Source: Dyadobacter chenwenxiniae
Lineage (GTDB): Bacteria; Bacteroidota; Bacteroidia; Cytophagales; Spirosomataceae
Direction of reading: 5' to 3'
DNA: 64,000 bases
Assembly: GCF_022869785.1 (NCBI RefSeq)
Contig: NZ_CP094997.1
Span: forward strand, 7,107,768-7,171,767
Part shown: positions 1 to 8,736 of the stretch, in pieces
Numbering within the stretch: position 1 is the first letter of the stretch
Layout: every line of letters begins with the position of its first letter
The notes under the pieces: generated by a model
What the model was told of the DNA's origin: nothing
Seen by the model: the letters and a program-made list of their open reading frames with translations, nothing else
Databases searched by the model: none
Position numbers and translations under genes: made by a program

Positions 1-482
1 GGCGGAATGACACTTACCTGAACGGGCTGAATGTGGAGGATGAGATCCGCAAAATGTACGTTTCCGAAAAAGTGAGTGACGTGAGTGCGATTGCGGAGGT
101 CAGGCATGCATTGGTGGCGCAGCAACAACGTATGGGCAAAACAAAAGGCATCGTCATGGACGGCCGTGATATCGGGACCGTCGTTTTTCCTCAGGCGGAA
201 CTGAAAATATTCATGACTGCTGACCCATTAATCCGCGCGCAAAGAAGGCAGCTCGAATTACTTGAAAAAGGCGAGTTGATAGGGCTTGCCGAAATTGCCG
301 AAAATCTCAAAATGCGCGATTATATTGACACAACACGTGCGGAAAGTCCGCTACGACAAGCAGCAGATGCTATATACATTGATAATTCGCTGATGACGCT
401 CGACGAGCAAGTTGAAATGGTTGTCCGGCTGGCCGACGAGCAGATCGGGTTATCATTGCGCAGGAAAGCCGGTAAAGCCTGA
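1..482 (+). CDS. cmk: Cytidylate kinase, 3' part (start lies before the window)
   Basis: Cytidylate kinase phosphorylates CMP and dCMP to the diphosphates in pyrimidine nucleotide synthesis in the cytosol. The reading frame is already open at base 3 and continues upstream, so the N-terminus with the P-loop is missing. Visible family marks are the segment VMDGRDIGTVVFP, which binds the nucleotide monophosphate, the RAQRR lid region and the C-terminal TRAESPL stretch typical of Cmk. The stop is at 480-482, and the next gene starts one base later on the same strand, so the two are probably co-transcribed. The identification is firm; only completeness is open. Confidence 0.93.
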   Translation, partial: RNDTYLNGLNVEDEIRKMYVSEKVSDVSAIAEVRHALVAQQQRMGKTKGIVMDGRDIGTVVFPQAELKIFMTADPLIRAQRRQLELLEKGELIGLAEIAENLKMRDYIDTTRAESPLRQAADAIYIDNSLMTLDEQVEMVVRLADEQIGLSLRRKAGKA

Positions 483-483
483 T

Positions 484-1554
484 ATGGAAGATCATGATTA
501 CGATTATCTGATTGTTGGTCAAGGCATTGCAGGCACTTCGCTAGCGATGCATTTATTAGACCTTGGAAAAAAAATCCTGATCATCAATAATTCAGGCGCG
601 CCATCTTCTTCCAAAGTTGCCGCTGGTATTTTCAATCCCTTAACGGGTAAAAAACTGGTGAAAACCTGGCTTGCAGACGACCTTTTTCCCTACGCCAAAG
701 GTTTTTATAGCTATCTGGAAGCGATTTTCGGTGAGAAGATCGTTCATCAGGCGCCCATTTACAGGCCGTTTCGCTCCATTACCGAACAAAACACTTATCT
801 GGCCCAGACCGCAGATCCAACAATCGCTTTCTATATTAAGCAAAGCGGTGATTTGGCTGATTTATCAGACTATATTCATGCGGATTTTGGCGGTTTGGAG
901 GTTATAAAATCAGGATGGATCGATCTGCCTTTACTATTGGAGCAGAGCCGAAATTACTTTCTCGAAAACGATTGGCTCGTTGACGAGCAGTTTGAATTCA
1001 ATGGGTTATCTGTTTCAAAAGAGGCGATTGTCTGGAAAGGCAAGACGTTTGGAAAACTGGTGTTATGCCAGGGATTTATGGCTTTGGAAAACGATTTTTT
1101 CAGCTGGCTTCCCTTTACACCTGTCAAAGGCCAGATCCTTGAAATTGAGACGGATGTTGCGTTACAGGATTACATCGTGAACCAGGGGATTTTTATGTTT
1201 CCGGTGGGCGAAAAGGTCAGCCGGGTAGGGGCCACTTATTCCTGGGAGCCGCTGGATTGGGAACCTACCGAAGAGGCAACCGCTGAGCTGAAAGAAAAGC
1301 TCGATACGCTGCTGAAAATTCCTTATCAGGTTAAGTCCGAAGTGGCCGGGATCAGGCCGTCTGTCAGGGATCGCAGGCCATTGATTGGTGTGCATCCGGA
1401 ATACGATAATGTTGCCATTTTCAATGGCTTAGGCACGAAAGGTGTGACGCTGGCGCCGTTTTTTGCAAACGAGCTCGCCCAACATTTGGAAAACGGGAAA
1501 GAATTGAATCCGCTAGTTAATATTCAGCGGTATTTTTCGTTATATTTCCGTTGA
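484..1554 (+). CDS. FAD-dependent oxidoreductase, DAO family
   Basis: This is a flavin enzyme of the D-amino-acid oxidase (DAO) fold, about 356 residues. Residues 8-17 carry the dinucleotide-binding signature LIVGQGIAG, followed by a long helix and a second strand ending in N (LIIN), as expected for a Rossmann FAD site. The C-terminal segment with IRPSVRDRRPLIG and GLGTKGVTLAP matches the usual end of DAO enzymes near the flavin. I chose the ATG at 484 because the FAD motif follows at the normal distance; an upstream in-frame ATG at 412 lies inside cmk and would add a tail with no family counterpart. The substrate cannot be read from the sequence; a glycine- or sarcosine-type amine is possible. 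Confidence 0.85.
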   Translation: MEDHDYDYLIVGQGIAGTSLAMHLLDLGKKILIINNSGAPSSSKVAAGIFNPLTGKKLVKTWLADDLFPYAKGFYSYLEAIFGEKIVHQAPIYRPFRSITEQNTYLAQTADPTIAFYIKQSGDLADLSDYIHADFGGLEVIKSGWIDLPLLLEQSRNYFLENDWLVDEQFEFNGLSVSKEAIVWKGKTFGKLVLCQGFMALENDFFSWLPFTPVKGQILEIETDVALQDYIVNQGIFMFPVGEKVSRVGATYSWEPLDWEPTEEATAELKEKLDTLLKIPYQVKSEVAGIRPSVRDRRPLIGVHPEYDNVAIFNGLGTKGVTLAPFFANELAQHLENGKELNPLVNIQRYFSLYFR

Positions 1555-1570
1555 AGTCAGCCTTAGCACT

Positions 1571-4500
1571 ATGAGCATAAAATCTATATACAAGTTAACC
1601 TTTTCGGTCGGTCTTTTAGCAGTTTTAGGATTATTTACCGAATCAGAAGCGCAACGCTACCCCTCTCAGGAAACTTTTGGGAAAAACAGGGTCCAGTACA
1701 AGACCTTCAATTGGAAGATATTCAAAACAACCAATTTCGAGATCTATCACTATCAGGGCGGAACCGCACTTGCCAAGCTGACTGCGCAATATGCTGAAAG
1801 TGAATTTGATAAGATAACGGATATCCTGGGTTGGACTCCATATAGCCGTGTGAAAATCTTCCTTTACAATTCTCCCGCCGAGCTGGAACAGAGCAATATG
1901 GGGCTGTCGACATTGGACAACCTGAATGAGCAGAAACTGGATCTTTCTCAGTCGCGTGTGGAAGTTGCGTACACTGGGGACCAGATCGGCTTCCGCAAAA
2001 AGCTGGTAAAGGACATCACCCTTTTGTTTGTTTATGACATGCTATACGGCGGAAATATGAAGGAAGCCTTGCAAAGTTCATTGCTTCTGACGCTTCCTGA
2101 ATGGTTTATGTCCGGAACCGCCGCTTACATTGCGGAAGGCTGGTCGCCGGAGTTGAACGATTACATGCGTGATTTTTTCAAAAACCGCAATGTGCGCAAG
2201 CCAACGTTAATGACAGGCAACGACGCAACATTGATCGGTCACTCGATCTGGAATTACATTGCCGAGCGCTACGGAAAAGACAAAATATCGGACATTCTTA
2301 ACCTCACTCGGATCATCCGGACAGAACAGACCAGCATTACAAGCACTTTGGGAATCCAGTCTTACAACCGTTTTTTACGCGATTGGAAAGCATACTATTT
2401 GAACCAAAACAAAAACGCGGAGCAATTTTACGCCGATCCCAATCCAACCTGGAAATACAAGCTGAACGAATTCAGTGTTTCGGATGCAAGTGCGGTGATT
2501 AAGGTGTCTCCGGATAAGAAATTTACCGCAGTTAGTGAAATAAAAAATGGTCGTTACCGGGTTTATTTGTTTGATAGCGAGACCGGAAGTAAGAAAATCG
2601 TTCGCCAGGGTAAGCTTGACTTTATTGGCGGAAGAGTTAAATCGCAGCCACCGCTTTTGGGCTGGTCAAGGAACAACGTGCTATCCATCCTGGCCACTGA
2701 AAACGACCGCAAGAATTTTTATCAGTATGAAAATCTCGGCACAAAAAAGGTCAAGGTTAAGTTGAAACGCAACATTCGCGGCCTGGATCAGATTGTGGAC
2801 ATGGATGTTTCGCATGATGGAACAATGTTGGCTGTAAGCGCGGACAAAGGCGGACAAAATGACCTTTACCTGATCAGCGTTGCAAGGGCTTCTGCATTGC
2901 CGTTGACCAGCGACCTTTACGATGACCTCTCACCGCGTTTTGTTCAGGGATCATCACGCAGGGTTGTTTTTTCTTCAAACAGGCCGCTGGACTCACTCGG
3001 AACGGGAGATAAGGGCAATTATAAGTCCATTTCCAGCTCATTTACCATTTTTGAGCACGACGGAACTCCGAAGTCTGATAACCTGCTGAAACTGGTTCAA
3101 ACCGATGGGAAAACCAAGACCTTACCCGTTTACGCGGACGAAAATGACATAGTTTATCTTTCCAATGCGAAAGGCATAAGTAATCTGTACAAATTCAACC
3201 GTGCCGGCAATACCAACTCGCAACTGACCAATTATATTCAAAATATCAGAAATGCGGATCTGACGACAAAGTCGGGTGGCGGATTGGCTTACACTTATTT
3301 GAACGACGGTTATTACACCGCAGCATTTAAAAACTCATTTGACATCAATACGTCGGTTTCTACCCCAGCAATGAGCGATGCGCAGGCAGCTGGTACAACC
3401 ACTGGAGCATCCGGCAATGCTGCTGCCCCGAAAGCGGATTCGGCAGTACAGGCAAAACCAGTGCAAACGCCTAAGATCGCGTTAAAAGAAGGTGAAGTGG
3501 ACACCGATAATTATGAATTTGACGAGGATGTGCTGAAATCATTCGAATCCAGACAACGCAGAGGAACATTCCCGAGCACTTCCAGCGCCCTGACCAGATC
3601 GAAAGCAACGCGTGAAAACATCGCTGTTAAGGGACCTTACCCTTACAAGGGCTTGTTCATTACCAATGACGCAAGTTCCGACTGGCGCATTGATCCCATC
3701 AGAGGATTTGGCTATGCGCAATCCATTTCGATGAATGATCTTTTAGAAAATCACGTCATTAAAGCCGGACTTTTCATCTCGTCCAATTTCCGGAACAGCG
3801 ATCTTTTTGCAGAATATAACAATAACACATATCGCATCGACTTTGGACTGCGGATGGACAGAAAAAGCCTTTACATCGACTCGGAAGGGGCACCGCAAAA
3901 ATATCGCTTTAACCAATTGATGTTTACAGCTTCCTATCCATTCTCGACAACCAGCCGTTTTTCATTATCCCCGATGTTCAGTTCCACGCGCATGATCGAC
4001 GTGTATTTGCTCCCAAATCCTGACCTGGCTTCCAGCTACGGCGGTTTGAGAAGTGAATACGTGTTTGATAACACAAGGGTGAATGGCATGAACATGATGG
4101 AAGGAACACGTTTTAAGATTCGTTATGACCTGCAACAAGGTCTTACGAACGGTAACGAAAGCTTCAACCGCGTTAGCCTCGATTTTCGTCATTACCAAAA
4201 AATCCACCGCGATCTGATTTTAGCGGTTCGTGCTTCGGCCAGCCATTCAGGTGGTAAGGCGCCAAAACAGAACATCCTGGGCGGAATGGAAAACTGGATC
4301 GGAAATAAGAAGGAAATCCGCACAGGCGAAAATCCTCTGGATTTCCAGAAAGACAACCGCGACATTTTCTTTGCCGATTTTGCAACCAACCTTCGGGGCT
4401 TTAAGCTGAACAGGTTATCAGGAACAAGCTACATGTTGCTGAACGCAGAACTGAGAATTCCATTGGTAAAATATTTATATCGCGGGGCGATCACTTCAAG

Positions 4501-4789
4501 CTTCCTGCGCAACTTCCAGATTGTCGGGTTCGGCGATATCGGGACGGCGTGGACGGGTAAGGGGCCATTCAGTGAAAATAACAGTTTGAATACGCAAATT
4601 ATTGGAACCGAGGAGGATCCGTTCCGGGCGACGGTTACCAACTTCAAAAATCCTTACTTAATGGGCTACGGAGTAGGTGCCAGGACCACATTGTTCGGCT
4701 TCTATGCCAAGTTCGATTACGCATGGGGAGTTGACAATGGTTACACTAACAAGGCTGTTCCTTACGTGACATTAGGTTATGATTTTTGA
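1571..4789 (+). CDS. Large surface protein: degenerate peptidase-MA-like domain, WD40/TolB-like propeller, Omp85-like C-terminal barrel
   Basis: A 1072-residue exported protein. Residues 1-27 form a signal peptide ending in SEAQ. Residues about 50-300 resemble the peptidase-MA-like fold seen in Cytophagales surface proteins (WFMSGTAAYIAEGW at 178-191). However, the place where the zinc motif HExxH should be (KDITLLF, about 147-153) has no histidine, so catalysis is doubtful. Residues about 310-590 hold blade-like repeats (SPDKKFTAVS, SHDGTMLAVSADKGG) typical of a TolB/WD40 propeller. A low-complexity Ala/Gly/Pro linker follows near 605-650. From about 690 to the terminal YDF the sequence alternates like an outer-membrane barrel of the bacterial surface antigen (Omp85) family, including GFGDIGTAW. 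Its role is unknown; outer-membrane anchoring is inferred. The start ATG follows the upstream gene by 16 bases. Confidence 0.75.
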   Translation: MSIKSIYKLTFSVGLLAVLGLFTESEAQRYPSQETFGKNRVQYKTFNWKIFKTTNFEIYHYQGGTALAKLTAQYAESEFDKITDILGWTPYSRVKIFLYNSPAELEQSNMGLSTLDNLNEQKLDLSQSRVEVAYTGDQIGFRKKLVKDITLLFVYDMLYGGNMKEALQSSLLLTLPEWFMSGTAAYIAEGWSPELNDYMRDFFKNRNVRKPTLMTGNDATLIGHSIWNYIAERYGKDKISDILNLTRIIRTEQTSITSTLGIQSYNRFLRDWKAYYLNQNKNAEQFYADPNPTWKYKLNEFSVSDASAVIKVSPDKKFTAVSEIKNGRYRVYLFDSETGSKKIVRQGKLDFIGGRVKSQPPLLGWSRNNVLSILATENDRKNFYQYENLGTKKVKVKLKRNIRGLDQIVDMDVSHDGTMLAVSADKGGQNDLYLISVARASALPLTSDLYDDLSPRFVQGSSRRVVFSSNRPLDSLGTGDKGNYKSISSSFTIFEHDGTPKSDNLLKLVQTDGKTKTLPVYADENDIVYLSNAKGISNLYKFNRAGNTNSQLTNYIQNIRNADLTTKSGGGLAYTYLNDGYYTAAFKNSFDINTSVSTPAMSDAQAAGTTTGASGNAAAPKADSAVQAKPVQTPKIALKEGEVDTDNYEFDEDVLKSFESRQRRGTFPSTSSALTRSKATRENIAVKGPYPYKGLFITNDASSDWRIDPIRGFGYAQSISMNDLLENHVIKAGLFISSNFRNSDLFAEYNNNTYRIDFGLRMDRKSLYIDSEGAPQKYRFNQLMFTASYPFSTTSRFSLSPMFSSTRMIDVYLLPNPDLASSYGGLRSEYVFDNTRVNGMNMMEGTRFKIRYDLQQGLTNGNESFNRVSLDFRHYQKIHRDLILAVRASASHSGGKAPKQNILGGMENWIGNKKEIRTGENPLDFQKDNRDIFFADFATNLRGFKLNRLSGTSYMLLNAELRIPLVKYLYRGAITSSFLRNFQIVGFGDIGTAWTGKGPFSENNSLNTQIIGTEEDPFRATVTNFKNPYLMGYGVGARTTLFGFYAKFDYAWGVDNGYTNKAVPYVTLGYDF

Positions 4790-4832
4790 TTAGAAAATCA
4801 GTATAAAATCAAAATTTCAGGTTCTTTAGATT

Positions 4833-4866
4833 GGCAAGGGATAACCTCTCTTGCCATTTTTAGTTT
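4833..4866 (+). terminator. Intrinsic terminator after the large surface protein gene
   Basis: A 9-bp stem with one G-U pair (4833-4841 with 4847-4855) and a 5-base loop is followed by a T-rich run. It separates the surface protein gene from the PorP/SprF gene. Confidence 0.75.
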
Positions 4867-4892
4867 ATTCATTACATATTTAATTCATTCTC

Positions 4893-5813
4893 ATGAACAC
4901 ACATTTCTTAAACAAAGTAAACCTTGGCCTGTTGTTATTCTTTGCTGCAAGCGCTCAGACTGCTTTTGCCCAAAGAGAGGTTCTTTACGAACAATATGTG
5001 CAAAGCCCGATGACTATTAATCCCGGCTTTACCGGCGTCCGTGAGACATTCAATATGACCGCAATGTTTCGTAGAAAATGGTTTAACATTCAAAATTCGC
5101 CATCCAGCCAGACATTCACAGCAGATGGAACGGTTGCCAATGGGAAGTTTGGAATAGGTTTTATGGCATTGAACGATCAGACGAGCTTTTTCACCACAAC
5201 GGGCTTTTCGGGATCGTTTGCGTTTCACCTGGGCATTTCAGATCAATGGAAACTGGGACTTGGTGCGCAAGGTGGCATTAATGTGCTTCCGGTGGTGGAT
5301 TTAACCTCACCCAGAAATAATACGGTGCTGGGAAGTTTCGGACTCGGGGCTTGGCTGCGTTCCGATCGTCTGTATTTTGGGCTTTCCAAGCCGGAACTAT
5401 TAGCGCAGAATTTTGGCGGTCAGGCAATATCGAACGTTTATCGTCGTCCCTTATATATAATGGCCGGTGGCAGTTATGAACTGAATGATGACGTGATGCT
5501 GTTGCCACACATTTTATTTGTCCAGGAAAAAGACCATGCGTTGCGCTTTGATGTTGGCAGCCGGTTTTGGTTTAATGAAAAAGTGGGCATAGGAGCGTCG
5601 TATCGGGCTGGCGGAGGTTATAAATCGTTTTCAGGGAAAGTGGATTATTTGCAGGTTTCGGCAGAAGTGCAGGCAGGGAGGAATATAAGGTTAGGATACT
5701 TTTACAGCACGCGACAGGCCGAGCAAATTTACGCCTCCTATTCAGGCCCCAAAGGCATCCACGAACTGATGCTGAAATTTGTACCGAGTCCTAACGGATT
5801 TCAAAAATACTAA
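4893..5813 (+). CDS. PorP/SprF-family type IX secretion system membrane protein
   Basis: A 306-residue exported beta-barrel protein. The signal peptide (about residues 1-26) ends in AFAQ. Directly after it comes the family signature: a short segment with YEQYVQSPMTINPGFTG, then MFRRKWFNIQNSPSSQTF. This is characteristic of PorP/SprF proteins, which are outer-membrane partners of the Bacteroidota type IX secretion system and are often paired with a specific gliding adhesin or secreted cargo. The remainder shows alternating hydrophobic residues as in a barrel. Here it stands alone between two terminated or independently promoted units, without PorK, PorL, PorM or PorN beside it. It is therefore more likely one of the many paralogous copies than the core PorP. 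Confidence 0.85.
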   Translation: MNTHFLNKVNLGLLLFFAASAQTAFAQREVLYEQYVQSPMTINPGFTGVRETFNMTAMFRRKWFNIQNSPSSQTFTADGTVANGKFGIGFMALNDQTSFFTTTGFSGSFAFHLGISDQWKLGLGAQGGINVLPVVDLTSPRNNTVLGSFGLGAWLRSDRLYFGLSKPELLAQNFGGQAISNVYRRPLYIMAGGSYELNDDVMLLPHILFVQEKDHALRFDVGSRFWFNEKVGIGASYRAGGGYKSFSGKVDYLQVSAEVQAGRNIRLGYFYSTRQAEQIYASYSGPKGIHELMLKFVPSPNGFQKY

Positions 5814-5888
5814 CGCGGCAGAAACGTCAGCAATCGTTTCAGCCCAAGTTAAAAGGAGAATTTTTTCGTAATGTTTTAATAACTCTCG

Positions 5889-5896
5889 TACCTTTG
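5889..5896 (+). promoter_or_regulatory. Bacteroidota-type -7 promoter box for sucAB
   Basis: TACCTTTG matches the TAnnTTTG consensus of the primary sigma factor in this phylum. It lies 29 bases before the ATG of sucA. No clear TTG-type -33 element is present at the usual spacing, so support comes from the -7 box and its position. Confidence 0.6.
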
Positions 5897-5924
5897 TGCG
5901 GTAAATGAAATACTCACTTTTGTG

Positions 5925-8687
5925 ATGGATAAATACACATATATAGCAAATTCCGACGGCGCTTACATAGAGGAATTGTACAATTCCTATAAGCAGAATC
6001 CAGCTTCCGTAGACGAAGGCTGGCAGAAATTTTTTGAAGGTTTCGACTTCTCACAAAAGTATCCTGTTAATGGCAACGGCCACGTCAATGGCGCTGCCAA
6101 TGGCAAGGAAGCAGCCGCAATATCCAAAGTTGGTCCAGCCCGTATCCGCAAGGAAATGGAGGTGGTTCACCTGATCCGTGGTTTCAGGTCAAGAGGGCAC
6201 TTATTGGCCACTACCAACCCGATTCAGAAGCGTAAAGATCGTCAACCACAGCTTGATATCGCCGATTTTAACCTCGGTAACGAAGACCTTGATTCGGTTT
6301 TTGAAGCAGGTGTGGAGGTTTTCGGCAGGCCAGCAACATTGCGGGAGATCGTCGATTCCCTGACAACGATTTATACCAGGAACATTGGTTTCGAATATTT
6401 ATACATCCGCGACCGCGAGCAAAAAAGCTGGTTGCGCAAGAAAATAGAGAAGGAAGCATTGAATATGAGTTTTTCTATTGATGAGAAAAAACATATTCTT
6501 TCCAAGTTAAACGAGGCCGTTGTTTTTGAAAATTTCCTTCATACAAAATATTTAGGTCAAAAGCGTTTTTCACTGGAAGGTGGCGAAACCACAATTCCCG
6601 CATTGGACGCGATGATCAATAAGGCCGCTGAAATGGGCGTTGTGGAGGTGATGATCGGGATGGCACACCGTGGCCGCCTGAACGTGCTTGCCAACGTCAT
6701 GCAAAAAACGTACGGACAGATCTTCAACGAATTTGAAGGTAACCTGCCCGACCAGGTCTGGGGTGACGGTGACGTGAAATACCACATGGGTTTCGCAAGC
6801 CAGATCACAACCAAGAATGGTGAAAAAGTACACTTGAAACTAGCACCTAACCCATCTCACCTGGAAGCTGTTAACCCGGTTGTAGAAGGTTACATCCGTG
6901 CGCGGGCCGATGGCATGTATGACAGTGATTATGACCGCGTTTTGCCGGTTCTGATCCACGGTGATGCAGCGGTTGCAGGTCAGGGAATTGTTTATGAGGT
7001 TACCCAAATGTCTGCACTAAATGGCTATTACACAGGTGGAACCATCCACTTTGTGATCAATAACCAGGTTGGTTTTACGACGGACTTTATTGATGCAAGA
7101 TCAAGCATTTACTGCACCGACATTGCCAAGATCGTCGATGCGCCTGTATTGCACGTGAATGGTGATGATCCTGAGGCCGTTGTGTTCTGTATGCGACTGG
7201 CGGTGGAATATCGTCAGAAGTTCAATAAGGACATTTTCATTGATATGGTTTGCTATCGCCGTCATGGTCACAATGAGGCGGACGAACCGAAATTTACGCA
7301 GCCTGTTCTCTACAAATCGATTGAAAAACACCAGAATCCCAGGGAAATTTATCAAAAAACCCTTGCAGACCGTGGTGATGTAGATGCGCAGCTAGCGGCT
7401 AATATGGACAAAGAGTTTAAGCAACTCCTGCAAGAAAGATTGGATATGGTGAAGCAAAAAGCATTGCCCTATACAATGCCTAAATTAGAGCAGGAGTGGC
7501 ATACGCTTCGTAAGGCGAAGCCAGAAGATTTTGAAAAGTCACCGGAAACCGGTGTCCCATTGGAAACGCTGGAAAAAATTGGCAAGGCTCTGATAAGCAC
7601 GCCCGAGAATTTCAATCGCCTGAAACAGATTGACAAGTTGCTCAAAGATCGTGAGCAAATGATATTTGATAAAAAAGAAGTGAACTGGGCCACAGCCGAG
7701 TTGCTGGCTTACGGCTCCATCCTGACTGACGGCAATATCGTAAGATTAAGTGGACAGGACGTACAGCGCGGAACATTCTCGCACCGACATGCAGTCCTTA
7801 GGGATGTTGAGACGAATGCGCCTTATAGCAATCTGGAACATATTCAGGAAGATCAGGGCCGGTTTATGATCTACAACTCGCTGCTTTCGGAATACGGCGT
7901 CTTGGGTTTTGAGTTTGGTTACTCCATGGCAAACCCAAATGCACTGGTGATTTGGGAAGCACAGTTTGGTGACTTTGCCAATGGTACGCAGGTTATTATC
8001 GATCAGTTTGTTACATCCAGTGAAACCAAATGGGATCGCTGGACGGGATTGGTTATGTTGCTGCCACACGGTTACGAAGGCCAGGGGCCAGAGCACTCCA
8101 ATGCACGTCCGGAGCGTTATTTGCAACTTTCAGCCAACTATAACCTGATCGTTGCGAATGTTACAACGCCCGCAAACTTCTTCCATTTGCTGCGCAGACA
8201 GTTGAAATTCCCATTCCGCAAGCCCTTGGTGGTGATGTCGCCAAAATCAATGCTAAGACATCCCCTGTGCGTTTCGCCGATTGACAGTCTTGTTAACGGC
8301 TCGTTTCAGGAAACCATCGGGGACACTTATGCAGATCCTAAAAAAGTGAAGAAAGTGTTGCTATGCACTGGAAAGCTATATTATGAGCTTTATGAAAAGC
8401 AACAGGCCGATAAGCGCGATGATGTTGCCATTATCCGTCTTGAACAAATGCATCCGTTCCCACAAAGCCAGATCGATGCGCATTTGGCACAATATCCAAA
8501 TGCAAAAGTATATTGGGTGCAGGAAGAACCTTTCAACATGGGTGGCTGGACATTCATGTTAAGAATGTACAAAGGCGCGAAACCTTTACAGGTGATCGCC
8601 CGCGTATCAAGCGCTTCGCCTTCCACAGGTTTCTCCAAAATCCACGCGAAAGAGCAGGCGGAGATTATTAGCAGAGCTTTTGAATGA
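5925..8687 (+). CDS. sucA: 2-oxoglutarate dehydrogenase E1 component
   Basis: Thiamine-diphosphate enzyme of the TCA cycle that decarboxylates 2-oxoglutarate and passes the succinyl group to the lipoyl arms of E2. At 920 residues it has normal length. Visible features are the N-terminal helix YIEELYNSYKQNP used for E2 contact, the catalytic histidine segments MAHRGRLNVLANV, NPSHLEAVNPVV, RGTFSHRHAV and EGQGPEHSNARPER, and the diphosphate/Mg site near HGDAAVAGQG. I chose the ATG at 5925; a GTG directly before it (5922) is also in frame. The sucB gene follows after 49 bases with no terminator, so the two form an operon. The E3 subunit gene is not here. Confidence 0.97.
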   Translation: MDKYTYIANSDGAYIEELYNSYKQNPASVDEGWQKFFEGFDFSQKYPVNGNGHVNGAANGKEAAAISKVGPARIRKEMEVVHLIRGFRSRGHLLATTNPIQKRKDRQPQLDIADFNLGNEDLDSVFEAGVEVFGRPATLREIVDSLTTIYTRNIGFEYLYIRDREQKSWLRKKIEKEALNMSFSIDEKKHILSKLNEAVVFENFLHTKYLGQKRFSLEGGETTIPALDAMINKAAEMGVVEVMIGMAHRGRLNVLANVMQKTYGQIFNEFEGNLPDQVWGDGDVKYHMGFASQITTKNGEKVHLKLAPNPSHLEAVNPVVEGYIRARADGMYDSDYDRVLPVLIHGDAAVAGQGIVYEVTQMSALNGYYTGGTIHFVINNQVGFTTDFIDARSSIYCTDIAKIVDAPVLHVNGDDPEAVVFCMRLAVEYRQKFNKDIFIDMVCYRRHGHNEADEPKFTQPVLYKSIEKHQNPREIYQKTLADRGDVDAQLAANMDKEFKQLLQERLDMVKQKALPYTMPKLEQEWHTLRKAKPEDFEKSPETGVPLETLEKIGKALISTPENFNRLKQIDKLLKDREQMIFDKKEVNWATAELLAYGSILTDGNIVRLSGQDVQRGTFSHRHAVLRDVETNAPYSNLEHIQEDQGRFMIYNSLLSEYGVLGFEFGYSMANPNALVIWEAQFGDFANGTQVIIDQFVTSSETKWDRWTGLVMLLPHGYEGQGPEHSNARPERYLQLSANYNLIVANVTTPANFFHLLRRQLKFPFRKPLVVMSPKSMLRHPLCVSPIDSLVNGSFQETIGDTYADPKKVKKVLLCTGKLYYELYEKQQADKRDDVAIIRLEQMHPFPQSQIDAHLAQYPNAKVYWVQEEPFNMGGWTFMLRMYKGAKPLQVIARVSSASPSTGFSKIHAKEQAEIISRAFE

Positions 8688-8736
8688 TATTCCTATAAAT
8701 TTAGACACTTAGTTCGATAACAAGATTGCACATAAA

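Noticed and set aside
412..483. N-terminal extension of the FAD oxidoreductase frame
   Set aside because: The extra 24 residues overlap cmk in another frame and move the FAD motif too far from the N-terminus; the ATG at 484 fits.
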